Notes: generated by a model from the sequence alone, not told the origin. Numbered from the stretch's first letter, positions 51,197 through 60,463 are shown. The stretch: DNA of 64,000 nt from SB11 sp965222995 (GCA_965222995.1 OZ244977.1:3286001-3350000), one strand, 5' to 3'. Numbers and translations are program-made.

Positions 51197-54100
51197 ATGA
51201 AAAAACTACTAACCGCTTTTATAATATTCTTCTCGCTTTCAATTGCCGGAGAATTAAAAGCAACCCACTTAATGGGTAGCGATATAACCTACAAATGTTT
51301 AGGTAATGGGAGATATGAAGTTACAGTTACTGTATATAGAGACTGTAACGGCATACCCTTAAACAACACACCGCTAAGAGCACGTTGCAGTGCAGGGACC
51401 AGAACCTTTAATTTAACCAAAATAAGTGTTGAAGATGTTACAGGAATTGGATTGCATTGCCCACAAAAAAGCCGTTGTAGCGGTACATATCCTTACGGTA
51501 TTGAAGAACATACCTTTACCGCCACTATAGATTTAAGTTCTTTAAACTGCTGTGAAGTTACACTTAGTTGGGAGCAACAGGCAAGAAATTCGGCCATTAC
51601 TACAGGAGCGGCAAATAGAAACTTCTACACCGAAGCTGTAATAAATAAATGTGTAACTCCCTGTAATAGCTCACCCCGTTTCACCTCTAAACCGGCAGGC
51701 TTAGCTTGTCTTGGTCAGGATTTTGAATTTAATAATGGTGCTTCAGATACTATTGATGTGGGGGATTCATTATCATATAAGCTGGTCGACCCACTCCAAG
51801 GGCAAGGGTCTAAAATACCTTATGTATCTCCATTTTCAGCACAACGCCCTATAACAACCCTAGGATTTCCAAACATACATTTAAACCGTCCTGCCGGTTT
51901 TCATTTTGATGAGGTAACAGGCGATTTATTTTTCCGTCCTGTAAAAGCTAATGAAGTTACTGTAATGGTAATTGAGGTTACTGAATGGAGGAAAATTAAC
52001 GGGGTGATGACCAAAGTAGGAATTACCCGAAGGGATATGCAAATTATTGTAATTAATTGCGGCAATAACAAAATACCTAGAATTAAAGCCCAAAGCGCTG
52101 TTGCCTGTCATGGTCAACAAACATGTATAGATATTGAAACCGAAGACGTAGATAAAGACGATACAACACAAATATCATGGAACAGAGGTATACCCAGAGC
52201 TACCTTTACACATAACAACGGTTCAAAACGCTTAGCATCAGGCAGTGTATGCTGGACACCGACCAAAAACGATATTAGTAATATACCTTATTCTTTTACT
52301 ATTACGGTAAAAGACAACGCTTGCCCTCGCCCGGGCCAATCTATAAGATCATTCAGCATCACTGTACGAGAAAGCCCTGAAGCTCAAATTCAATGGACCA
52401 AGCTCGATTGCGGCAAAGTAGCTGTTGATTATATTCCAAATAAAAATAACTATCCCGGGCTACAGCATGAGTGGCTTGTAAAAGATAGTATGAATAGGAA
52501 TATTGCTTTTGGTATTAAAAAGCAAGATACTTTGCAGCTTCAACCGGGTAATAATCGACTGTTCTTAACATTAAGAACATCTACACCTTGTATAAATGCC
52601 ATGGTTGATACTATACCTATAGACCCGTTTGTGCAAGTAGATTTACCTTTTGATACTCTTATTTGCGACGGTAACCCTATGACACTAAATGCTATTACAT
52701 GGGATGGTGTTCCTAAATATGAGTATACATGGAGTTCAGGTGATACGGGAGCAAGTGCAATAATTAACCCCGGTGGCGATTCTACCTTTTGGGTAGCTGT
52801 AAAAGACCAAAAAGGGTGTGAAAATAGTGATACGGTAGATGTTTTTTGGAAACCGCTACCTCCTGTAAATATAGGTCCTGATTTAAGAATTTGCTACGAT
52901 GCGGTACAAACTCTTGATGGCGGAAATGACACCATACCCTACACCTTTTTATGGAGTAATGGGGATACTACCAGATATACCAACATTAGCGACAGTAACC
53001 AGTATGTATTGAAACTTACTGACAGCTTGGGTTGCAGTAATTACGACACTATGAATTTATTTGTAAATGAAGTGCCTGTGGATGGAGGTCCTAACCCCTC
53101 TGTTTGTGATGGTGATACGGTATTTATGATGGCTACAGGGGCAGATACTTACCAGTGGTTTATTGTGCCCAACTTAAATACTCCTGTATCTACCTTCAGC
53201 CAGCATAATTTTGTGGTAAAGGGCGATAGAGAAGTACATATTAAAGCCACAAGAACCTATAAAGGAATTACTTGTACAAATACTGATACAGTAAATGTAA
53301 AAATGAATCCTTTGCCTGAGATTAAGTTTGCAGCCATCAACCCCAGATGTGTAAATGACCCTCCTTTTAACTTAACTACAGAGGGGCTAACATGGCCCAC
53401 CATTACTACAGGAACATGGGAAGGAGTTGTAAAATCTAATATTGTTAACGGAGGTTTCTTTTATCCTGATAGTGCGGGAGCTAACCCAAGCGCACCATTA
53501 GCAACACAACATCCTGTGAAATACTCTGTTACGGATAATAACGGGTGTAAAAACGCTGCAGTATTACAAGTGCCTATAAACCCGTTGCCTATTGCTGAAA
53601 CCCTTGACGGAAGCTATTGCGGTTACGACGGAATAATAAATATGGGCAAACATATAGGAAACGGTACCAATTTATTCAACTCTACAGTAGCTTGGTCTTC
53701 TCCCAACACATCAGCCCAGAATGCTTTATCACCCGGGGGGCTTGGAGATTATAAATTAGACTTAAATAAATTGGCACAAAAGGCAACTTATAACCTCGTT
53801 ATGAGAGTTACCAGTTCAACCACCACTTGCATCAATTACGACACTGCAAAAATTACGGTAAAAGAAGTACCTAATGTTGATGCAGGTATACCACCTTCAT
53901 TGTGTCAGAATGCTTCATCTGTAGACTTAAATGTAGTTTCAGGAGCAGCTCCGGTAGGAGGTACTTGGTCTCAAAAAGTAGGTGCTATGGGATTACAAGG
54001 CACTAATTTTAATCCCAATGTATTCCCATCAACAGCAACAATTCCCGCAAAAAGTTGGGTGTACTATGAATACGATATTCCAGGAAATAATTGCCCGGTA

Positions 54101-55465
54101 ACAGACTCTATGGAAGTAACCATATTCCCTGTACCACAAACAGTTATTGCTGCTGTACCTAAACAGTGTGAAGATATTGGCTTTGTTTCAGTAGTACCTT
54201 ACGGTTCTCCTTCAAACGGAGTATGGAGCTCACAAGGTGGAGTTGTAAGCGCCAGAGGTCAATTTGATGCTGGAAACTCAGGCCCCGGAATTTTTGACTT
54301 AAAATACTCGGTTACCAACCTATATCAGTGTACTGCAGAAGCAAACGGTACAATAGAAATTCAGGAAAAACCATCATTAACAGTAGTTATACCTCCTGCT
54401 GCATGTGAGAATGAACCGTTTAACTTATCGGCTTCATATACAGGTGCTACAGGTGTACAATGGTCAAGACAAGGAGACGGTCTCTTTAACGGCAACCCTA
54501 TAAGCACTGCTGATGCGCCCGTATATCAACCCGGACAGCAAGACAATGCTTCGCAAAAGTTTACTGTTGAAGTATTTACCACCAACAATATTGCAAATGA
54601 TGTGTGTGCCCCTGCATTACAATCGTTTGAAGTAAAAATCTATCCTATACCAACGGCTGAAATTTTACCTCCGATTGGCGGCTGCGAACCCAGACCTGTT
54701 GATTTTACAGCCCTCACCGACCAAGCCGCTGAAGCTGATTATGCCTGGAATTTTGGAGACCCCAACAGTGGTGCGGATAATACGGGAACTAACGCTTCAG
54801 AAACACATGTTTATAATCAACAGGGAGACTATACTGTGAACCTAAGGGTTACTAACAGAATTACTACTTGTTTTAAAGATGCAGGTTCGGTTACGGTAAC
54901 TATAGACCCAACCCCCGATGCTGACTTTAAAATGTCTCGAGAAGTAACTACGGTTGCTGCTACAGATATCCAATTCGTAAATCTTACACAGGTAGACGCC
55001 CCTGCCAACAGGCAAACACTGGATTATACCTGGGAGTTTGGCGATTTAAACAACACCAACTCTAAAGCATTTAATCCTATGTTTGAGTACCCTACAGACA
55101 CAGGTACATTTATAGTTCGCTTAACAGCAATTACTGACAAAGGCTGTACTTCAGAGCATATTGATACTTTAGTTATAGGACCTGATATTACTGTATATAT
55201 ACCCAATGCATTTACACCCAACTTATATGGTGATGACCGTAATAACAGGTTTTATGTGAGTGCCGAAGGGTATGAAACATTTGAAGTATTCATTTTTAAC
55301 CGTTGGGGAGAGAAAGTATACTACTCAACCGATATTACAGAAGGTTGGGATGGCAGATACAAGGGCGAAACTGCCCAACAAGATGTATATATGTATTTAG
55401 TAAATGTTACCAGCTATGAAGGTAAGCCATATACCTTTAGCGGAACTGTTACCCTGCTAAGATAA
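51197..55465 (+). CDS. Giant surface protein (copy B) with PKD-like modules and type B T9SS sorting domain
   Basis: 1422 residues from the ATG at 51197, which puts the signal peptide MKKLLTAFIIFFSLSIAG at the N-terminus; a frame from 51170 adds nine codons. The N-terminal domain (about 24-290) begins THLMGSDITYKCLGNGRYEV and is rich in Cys. The central part holds many Ig/PKD-like modules (DTLICDGNPMTLNAITW, GCENSDTVDVFWKPLPPV, and DYAWNFGDPNSG and DYTWEFGDLNN near the end). The C-terminal 90 residues (YIPNAFTPNLYG ... FIFNRWGEKVYY) form the gliding-motility-associated T9SS type B sorting domain. It should be a long surface-attached or secreted protein, perhaps an adhesin. It is an intact tandem paralog of copy A. 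Confidence 0.85.
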   Translation: MKKLLTAFIIFFSLSIAGELKATHLMGSDITYKCLGNGRYEVTVTVYRDCNGIPLNNTPLRARCSAGTRTFNLTKISVEDVTGIGLHCPQKSRCSGTYPYGIEEHTFTATIDLSSLNCCEVTLSWEQQARNSAITTGAANRNFYTEAVINKCVTPCNSSPRFTSKPAGLACLGQDFEFNNGASDTIDVGDSLSYKLVDPLQGQGSKIPYVSPFSAQRPITTLGFPNIHLNRPAGFHFDEVTGDLFFRPVKANEVTVMVIEVTEWRKINGVMTKVGITRRDMQIIVINCGNNKIPRIKAQSAVACHGQQTCIDIETEDVDKDDTTQISWNRGIPRATFTHNNGSKRLASGSVCWTPTKNDISNIPYSFTITVKDNACPRPGQSIRSFSITVRESPEAQIQWTKLDCGKVAVDYIPNKNNYPGLQHEWLVKDSMNRNIAFGIKKQDTLQLQPGNNRLFLTLRTSTPCINAMVDTIPIDPFVQVDLPFDTLICDGNPMTLNAITWDGVPKYEYTWSSGDTGASAIINPGGDSTFWVAVKDQKGCENSDTVDVFWKPLPPVNIGPDLRICYDAVQTLDGGNDTIPYTFLWSNGDTTRYTNISDSNQYVLKLTDSLGCSNYDTMNLFVNEVPVDGGPNPSVCDGDTVFMMATGADTYQWFIVPNLNTPVSTFSQHNFVVKGDREVHIKATRTYKGITCTNTDTVNVKMNPLPEIKFAAINPRCVNDPPFNLTTEGLTWPTITTGTWEGVVKSNIVNGGFFYPDSAGANPSAPLATQHPVKYSVTDNNGCKNAAVLQVPINPLPIAETLDGSYCGYDGIINMGKHIGNGTNLFNSTVAWSSPNTSAQNALSPGGLGDYKLDLNKLAQKATYNLVMRVTSSTTTCINYDTAKITVKEVPNVDAGIPPSLCQNASSVDLNVVSGAAPVGGTWSQKVGAMGLQGTNFNPNVFPSTATIPAKSWVYYEYDIPGNNCPVTDSMEVTIFPVPQTVIAAVPKQCEDIGFVSVVPYGSPSNGVWSSQGGVVSARGQFDAGNSGPGIFDLKYSVTNLYQCTAEANGTIEIQEKPSLTVVIPPAACENEPFNLSASYTGATGVQWSRQGDGLFNGNPISTADAPVYQPGQQDNASQKFTVEVFTTNNIANDVCAPALQSFEVKIYPIPTAEILPPIGGCEPRPVDFTALTDQAAEADYAWNFGDPNSGADNTGTNASETHVYNQQGDYTVNLRVTNRITTCFKDAGSVTVTIDPTPDADFKMSREVTTVAATDIQFVNLTQVDAPANRQTLDYTWEFGDLNNTNSKAFNPMFEYPTDTGTFIVRLTAITDKGCTSEHIDTLVIGPDITVYIPNAFTPNLYGDDRNNRFYVSAEGYETFEVFIFNRWGEKVYYSTDITEGWDGRYKGETAQQDVYMYLVNVTSYEGKPYTFSGTVTLLR

Positions 55466-55496
55466 GAAGAAACCTTATCATATACCTATATATCTC

Positions 55497-55530
55497 AAGC
55501 CTCAGCCAATATTATGGCTGGGGCTTTTTT
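55497..55530 (+). terminator. Rho-independent terminator after copy B
   Basis: A 12-bp stem, AAGCCTCAGCCA paired with TGGCTGGGGCTT with one G-T pair, followed by a T run. It lies 31 bases after the copy B stop. Confidence 0.88.
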
Positions 55531-55573
55531 GTAGACTAAATTGTTGAAAGTCATGACGCTCCCTATAACAATA

Positions 55574-56770
55574 TTAAACATCAGCTACTGCTGCATCTAC
55601 TGCTTTTTTCTTTTTAATTAAATCAAAAACAATGTAAAGGGAAGCTAAACATACCAACCCTCCTGCTATATAGGGTACATGGAAGTTAAGGTCATATAAC
55701 ACACCTCCAAATGCAGGCCCGAAAACTCTTGCTAATGCCCCAACCGATTGGTTTAACCCCAAAAAACGTCCTTGCTCTTTGGCACTAACTGAGTTAGACA
55801 ATAAACCCAAAATACTTGGTGTTATACAACCATTTGCCAAAGCAATAAAACTAAGCGCAATTAATTGTATCCAAAACATGCCTACGGGTATTATAGGCAT
55901 CATTATTAAGCCTGTTGCACCAAATACCAACCCCGCATACAATAGTTTCCGTTCACCGTATTTCTTATTCATTTTGCCCACCAAAAGCCCTTGAACTATT
56001 GCCGACATTATCCCGATAAAAGAAAATACATACCCCCTCTCCAAACCATTCAGTCCATAACGGTCTTCCCACAGTATTGCAGCAGTAACATACATCATAC
56101 TGAAAGCCAATGTGAAAACAAAGTTTAAGCTAAACAACTGGCGAACAATATTTATTTTAAAGGCTCCTACTAATTGGGTTACAGGCTTTAATTCAAATTT
56201 TACCTCACGTTGTTTTTCTTTTAGCGATTCGGGTAAAAGAAAGTACGCCATTGCAAAATTTAGCAACGATAACCCTCCAGAAAAAACACCAATACCTATT
56301 AACCCGAAATTATGATGTACAATACCACCAAAAAAAGGCCCGAAAACAAAACCCAAACCAAAAGCAGCTCCAACTAAGCCCATATTTTTTGTACGGTTTT
56401 CAGGTGTAGAAATATCGGCTATATAAGCGTTTGCCGCCGAAATATTTGCAGAGCCTGTTCCGCTTAGTGCTCGTTGTACTATCAACATCCAAAAAGCGGT
56501 AATAAAGCCAAACAGAAAATTTGAGCCTGCCGTGAGTAATATGGAAATTAAAATAATAGGTCTTCTGCCATATTTATCGCTCAAGCTGCCCCAAAGAGGT
56601 GCAAAAATAAAGTTAAACAGCGCGTATACACCCGCAACTGCTAACGATGACTTCATTCCCGTTAGCTCTACCGATAAATTGGGTAATATTGGAATGATTA
56701 TTCCAAAACCCATTAAATCAATAAAAATGGTAAAAAAGAGGACTACTAAGGGCGAGCGAGGTTGTTTCAA
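55574..56770 (-). CDS. MFS drug/metabolite exporter (TetA-like)
   Basis: 398 residues with 12 membrane segments of the major facilitator superfamily. FIDLMGFGIIIPILPNL and GSLSDKYGRRPIILIS, with the MFS motif A, are typical of the TetA/multidrug group. QRALSGTGSANISAANAYIADIS and AAFGLGFVFGPFFGG match motif C of antiporters. The start is a TTG at 56770 that fits the family N-terminus; no ATG is better placed. Regulators of the TetR type are not adjacent. Substrate is unknown; sequence similarity to tetracycline exporters does not prove resistance. Confidence 0.85.
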   Translation of the reverse strand: MKQPRSPLVVLFFTIFIDLMGFGIIIPILPNLSVELTGMKSSLAVAGVYALFNFIFAPLWGSLSDKYGRRPIILISILLTAGSNFLFGFITAFWMLIVQRALSGTGSANISAANAYIADISTPENRTKNMGLVGAAFGLGFVFGPFFGGIVHHNFGLIGIGVFSGGLSLLNFAMAYFLLPESLKEKQREVKFELKPVTQLVGAFKINIVRQLFSLNFVFTLAFSMMYVTAAILWEDRYGLNGLERGYVFSFIGIMSAIVQGLLVGKMNKKYGERKLLYAGLVFGATGLIMMPIIPVGMFWIQLIALSFIALANGCITPSILGLLSNSVSAKEQGRFLGLNQSVGALARVFGPAFGGVLYDLNFHVPYIAGGLVCLASLYIVFDLIKKKKAVDAAVADV

Positions 56771-56819
56771 AAAAATTGAGCTTAGTAGCGCGAATATAGT
56801 TTGGAGTATGCTAAAAAGC

Positions 56820-57041
56820 TTATAAATCCCAGATAGATGAACGCTTTTTATAGATATATTTCCTAAGGTTCACCCAAAATGCTAATACCAGATAAATAAT
56901 TAACGGAGAACCTAAAGTGATAAAGGAGGTGTACACAAAATATAACCTTATTTTGCTAGAACTAATGCCGATTTTTTCGCCCAGGTAGGTGCATACACCA
57001 AAAGCCTTTTTCTCGAAAAAGTATTTAATAGCCTCTATCAT
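56820..57041 (-). CDS. PspC-domain membrane protein
   Basis: 73 residues. The PspC pattern is visible: KKAFGVCTYLGEKIGISSSKIRLYFVYTS, followed by a hydrophobic segment (about 39-60) and a basic tail. PspC proteins sense or help to maintain inner-membrane integrity, and in other bacteria they activate the phage-shock response. No PspA-like gene lies in the window. The ATG at 57041 is preceded 19 bases away by a TATATTTG promoter box. Confidence 0.85.
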   Translation of the reverse strand: MIEAIKYFFEKKAFGVCTYLGEKIGISSSKIRLYFVYTSFITLGSPLIIYLVLAFWVNLRKYIYKKRSSIWDL

Positions 57042-57060
57042 GTGTGTTACTTGTGCATTA

Positions 57061-57068
57061 CAAATATA
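57061..57068 (-). promoter_or_regulatory. -7 promoter box for the PspC-domain gene
   Basis: TATATTTG on the minus strand matches TAnnTTTG and ends 19 bases before the ATG at 57041. Confidence 0.4.
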
Positions 57069-57110
57069 ATTATAAATTGCTTTTTTGTGCTGTTAAGCCT
57101 TTGTTGCCAA

Positions 57111-58373
57111 CTATTTACTCAATATGGCGTGCCCAATTCTGCAATCCAAGCACCTTTTGGGTTTGCACCAATGTTTGTTTAACTGCAAAATACCTTGGCT
57201 ATCAGCTGCTGTTTTTGGGGTCATTCCAATAGCTTCATATCCCCTAGTTATTCTATTATCCTCTGCGGGCAATGCTTCTAATAAGTTAATTGCTCTGTAT
57301 TTATATTCTTCTTCGTTTTTGGTAATGGCATAAGCAAAAAAGAAAGGGGCTATAGTATTGATGAGAATATTATTCATGGCAGCCTCTCCCAGTATATTGG
57401 TTCCCTTATCTGTTTCAACACTAAGCCTGTAATGTGTGTCCCAATATTGAGAAGCTTTTATGCTAAGTAGCTTTTTTAATGGGTGCGGCCTTGCCGCCTC
57501 TAATATTTTTGAAAACAAATGGGTTGAGGTATGCACCAAAGCAGCAAATTGAGCTATACGAATACTAGGAAAGTTCGCAGGACGGGTTTTGCTAAACTTC
57601 CATAATGAAGCTTCTATAGGAGTTAGTGCATACTTTTTAGCCAAAAAGTTATATTCTTTCTCAAGCCCTTCGGTATACTTATCTTTTTCTTCTAGAGCAT
57701 TTAAAAAACCTGCCTGACCCAAAAACAAAGCCTCTAGCTGTTGTAGTTTGTTTTTATGCTTGGCTAATACTGTTAAGGGTATACTTTTAGCCAATAACTC
57801 AAAAGGAACGGCGTTGGTATTGAACCCGAAGTTTTTGGCTAAAGCATGATAAAAGGTTTCTTCCCAGTTGTTTTTATTGGCTTTAAGCGATGACAAAATG
57901 GGCTTGATTTTATGCTCCAGTCTTTCTGCCAACAAACGCAAACGCCAGCTTTGCATGGTAAACTCATCGACCTTTTTTATGAGGTTTTGGCAAGGAATAA
58001 AGCTTTCTCCCTCCATTAAAGCAGTGTACTTTTTAAGTAAACTCTCTTTTATTCTTCCCTTAAGTTCTATTACAGGAATATCTATTGGATTTTTTGCATT
58101 GTGGTTTAGGCACACCAAAAGCAACGTATTATTATGTGAGGCATCAGTTTTATACCCGTGCTTTTCCCAGTTTTCTGAGTCTATTTCTACCTCCACATTT
58201 CCTGCCCATTGTAAACCGTCTATTTTTAAACGGGCATTGCTAAAATCTGCCCCACTATCTAAGTTTTGAGTTCCAACTTTAAGTATTTCAACAGCGTTAC
58301 CTTCTATAGTTGAAATATCTTTGAAATTAAAAAGGCGGTATTTCCATATAAATTGTAGCAATTGCTCATTCAT
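57111..58373 (-). CDS. DUF2851 family protein
   Basis: 420 residues of the DUF2851 family, seen mainly in Bacteroidota and of unknown function. Typical elements are NEQLLQFIWKYRLF at the N-terminus, LDSGADFSNARLKIDG, GNVEVEIDSENWEKHGY and a C-terminal Cys-rich tail (HWCKPKRCLDCRIGHAIL) that could bind metal. The D-x-x-x-ADF and E-x-E motifs recall nuclease-like acidic sites, but that is speculation. It is divergent from the SIR2-like gene; only 29 bases separate the two starts. Confidence 0.85.
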   Translation of the reverse strand: MNEQLLQFIWKYRLFNFKDISTIEGNAVEILKVGTQNLDSGADFSNARLKIDGLQWAGNVEVEIDSENWEKHGYKTDASHNNTLLLVCLNHNAKNPIDIPVIELKGRIKESLLKKYTALMEGESFIPCQNLIKKVDEFTMQSWRLRLLAERLEHKIKPILSSLKANKNNWEETFYHALAKNFGFNTNAVPFELLAKSIPLTVLAKHKNKLQQLEALFLGQAGFLNALEEKDKYTEGLEKEYNFLAKKYALTPIEASLWKFSKTRPANFPSIRIAQFAALVHTSTHLFSKILEAARPHPLKKLLSIKASQYWDTHYRLSVETDKGTNILGEAAMNNILINTIAPFFFAYAITKNEEEYKYRAINLLEALPAEDNRITRGYEAIGMTPKTAADSQGILQLNKHWCKPKRCLDCRIGHAILSK

Positions 58374-58391
58374 TAATTGCTAAATTAAGAA

Positions 58392-58399
58392 TATTTTTG
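58392..58399 (+). promoter_or_regulatory. -7 promoter box three bases before the SIR2-like gene
   Basis: TATTTTTG matches TAnnTTTG exactly and is separated from the ATG at 58403 by three bases. An in-frame TTG at 58397 lies within the box. Confidence 0.5.
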
Positions 58400-58402
58400 T
58401 CT

Positions 58403-59404
58403 ATGGCTGAAAAAATTACCTATCTATTTGGTGCTGGAGCCAGCTATAATGCCTTGCCATTGGTTAAGGACACAATGAGAGGGGGAAAGGTTATTAAAAC
58501 GGGTCTGACTAAGTCGATAGAGCGCCTTTCTGTTGTTTTAAGAGAAAGATATGACAAGGATCCTGTTCATCAAAACCAATATCTAACCATGATTTCTGAA
58601 GATCTTAAATGGCTTAGTAGTGAAAGTGATGATTTTTTCACTGTTGATACCTTGGCAAAATATTTTTATATCAACAAAAGAAAAAAAGAATACCAACGCT
58701 TAAAAAAATGTTTATCCTTTTACCTTGATTTTGAGCAAGTTGTTAATAAACGCTTTGACAAAAGGTATTTAAACTTCTTAATCAGCCTTATTGATAGCTC
58801 TTTACCAAAAGATATAAGCTTCCTAAGTTGGAACTACGACGTACAGCTTGAATTGGCATTAAAAAGATTTGACTTAGTAAATAAGCCTTTATCGTTTCCT
58901 ATAGATTTAAAACGAAGTAACATTTCGATTCTTACAGATATTCCTCACAAAATATCAGAGTTTAGAATTTGTCATTTGAATGGTGTTGCTGGCTTACTTG
59001 ATCAGGACAAACAATATGTTCAACTAGAGCATGATGATATTAGTTCTTATTTAGAGGATTTTCAAAATATTGAAAAAACGTCAAAAAAACACCACCTCTA
59101 TTTTGCTTGGGAGGAAGACGACAACATCCCTTTTTTAAAGGACAGAGCGTTCCAAGCTAACCAATTAGCTGCTGGAACAACTATTCTTGTTGTTATCGGT
59201 TACTCTTTCCCATTTTTTAATAGAATAGTTGATAAAAAAGTTTTTGAGGCATTCAAGCAAGCAAACTCATTAAAAAAAATATATTTTCAAGATCCATATT
59301 TAGATGGTACTTTTTTATATAATCAGTTTGGTCTGGATAAAGACAATGTTTCAATTATTCACATAAAAGATGTTTCTCAGTTTTTTGTCCCTTTTGAGCT
59401 ATAG
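58403..59404 (+). CDS. SIR2-like (NAD-hydrolase fold) protein, candidate stand-alone defence gene
   Basis: 333 residues, no signal peptide or membrane segment. The Rossmann-type start YLFGAGASYNALP has G10-A-G-A-S14, the NAD-binding loop of SIR2-like proteins. N144 in FLSWNYDVQLE and H191 in RICHLNGVAG match the catalytic Asn and His positions of bacterial SIR2 NADases. VVIGYSFPFFNR near 265 matches the GYS motif. Between residues 20 and 110 is a helical insertion. Sirtuin-type zinc Cys pairs are absent, so protein deacetylation is unlikely. Such proteins in other bacteria deplete NAD to stop phage infection. It stands alone between DUF2851 and an unrelated secreted protein. Confidence 0.75.
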   Translation: MAEKITYLFGAGASYNALPLVKDTMRGGKVIKTGLTKSIERLSVVLRERYDKDPVHQNQYLTMISEDLKWLSSESDDFFTVDTLAKYFYINKRKKEYQRLKKCLSFYLDFEQVVNKRFDKRYLNFLISLIDSSLPKDISFLSWNYDVQLELALKRFDLVNKPLSFPIDLKRSNISILTDIPHKISEFRICHLNGVAGLLDQDKQYVQLEHDDISSYLEDFQNIEKTSKKHHLYFAWEEDDNIPFLKDRAFQANQLAAGTTILVVIGYSFPFFNRIVDKKVFEAFKQANSLKKIYFQDPYLDGTFLYNQFGLDKDNVSIIHIKDVSQFFVPFEL

Positions 59405-59420
59405 TTATTTCAATGTGTAT

Positions 59421-60203
59421 TTAGTAATCTCTATAACGATAAGCCTCCGTAAATCTATCTTTTATTTCTTGTTGTAATTTTTCCTCTGTTTTTCGGATAA
59501 AGTAAATTGTTAGTTTTCTGTCTAATGAAAACTTTGACTTTGACTTCAGCTTTAACTCCCTATACCCTTCGTGTGCAACGGCTATTATTTCTTTGTCAGT
59601 ATTAGAAAACACAAGCAACCTAAAATCGTTCTCACCAAAAGGAGAACGTTGGTCGTATACAAAATGCAGGTTTATTTTGTTCTCAATCAGTATAGCATCA
59701 ACAAAGCCAAAGTCTTTTTTATATTTTTCAAATGCAGCCCGGCGTTTTTTCTTTTTTGTTCTCAAAACCTTCTCTAACTGAGGCTCCATTTTACTGTCTT
59801 CCCTTATAGACTCATCTAAAATGTAAGCGTATATAATAACTCGCCGTTTTTCCTTTATAGGGTTGTAAAATGTTTCAGATTGATATAATGGTGTTTCTTT
59901 TAAAAGTGTGCTTTTTTGCTCAAAGGTAAGATAATCGTAACCTGTTACTTGTGATTTTGTAGTTGAACTATTTAATAAATCAATCGTATCTACATAACCT
60001 GCCCACATTACCAATCGCCATTTGCCGTAAGCCGGCTCGTAGGGGAATACCCTTGCGCTATCACTCAACTCAATTATTGCTTCGCCACCAATGGTGGAGT
60101 AACCGATTGTTTTACCTTTTATCAGTTCTGCTTTAGTTGCTAAACTCATCAGTAAAGCAACAGCTAATATTAAGCACTTCTTTTGTTTTAAAATAAACCT
60201 CAT
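59421..60203 (-). CDS. Secreted hypothetical protein
   Basis: 260 residues with a signal peptide (1-24, ending TKAE). The mature part has IIELSDSARVFPYEPAYGKWRLVMWAGYVDTIDLL and a Lys/Arg-rich patch (TKKKKRRAAFEKYKKD, about 150-165). It ends DRKLTIYFIRKTEEKLQQEIKDRFTEAYRYRDY. I recognise no family. It is convergent with the SIR2-like gene, with 16 bases between the two stops, and is not likely to be part of the same system. Confidence 0.55.
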   Translation of the reverse strand: MRFILKQKKCLILAVALLMSLATKAELIKGKTIGYSTIGGEAIIELSDSARVFPYEPAYGKWRLVMWAGYVDTIDLLNSSTTKSQVTGYDYLTFEQKSTLLKETPLYQSETFYNPIKEKRRVIIYAYILDESIREDSKMEPQLEKVLRTKKKKRRAAFEKYKKDFGFVDAILIENKINLHFVYDQRSPFGENDFRLLVFSNTDKEIIAVAHEGYRELKLKSKSKFSLDRKLTIYFIRKTEEKLQQEIKDRFTEAYRYRDY

Positions 60204-60250
60204 CAGGTTATACAGATACTATAAGCGTTCCAAATGTTGTTAGTTTTTAG

Positions 60251-60436
60251 TTAGAGTTGCTTGTCTTTATCTTCTTTTCTCCATTTGCCTCTAACTATAC
60301 CAAACATTATAAGAGCAATAGCAAATGTGGCAAAACCGGCAGGAGAATCATTTATATAACGGTCTAATAAAACTCCTCCCAATATTGTCGGCGCCAGAAT
60401 AAAACATATAATATCAATTACTTTATTTTTATCCAT
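60251..60436 (-). CDS. Small two-TM membrane protein
   Basis: 61 residues with two hydrophobic segments (about 8-25 and 33-49) and a very basic-acidic tail (RGKWRKEDKDKQL). No motif is recognisable. It lies between uvrB and the secreted unknown on the same strand, 27 bases after the uvrB stop. It may be a genuine small membrane protein, but conservation was not tested. Confidence 0.5.
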   Translation of the reverse strand: MDKNKVIDIICFILAPTILGGVLLDRYINDSPAGFATFAIALIMFGIVRGKWRKEDKDKQL

Positions 60437-60463
60437 GATAATCTCTAATATACTTCTTTCTTG

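Noticed and set aside
58403..59404. Assignment of the SIR2-like protein as a protein deacetylase (sirtuin)
   Set aside because: The paired Cys of the sirtuin zinc ribbon are absent, and the motif spacing fits bacterial SIR2-like NADases better.
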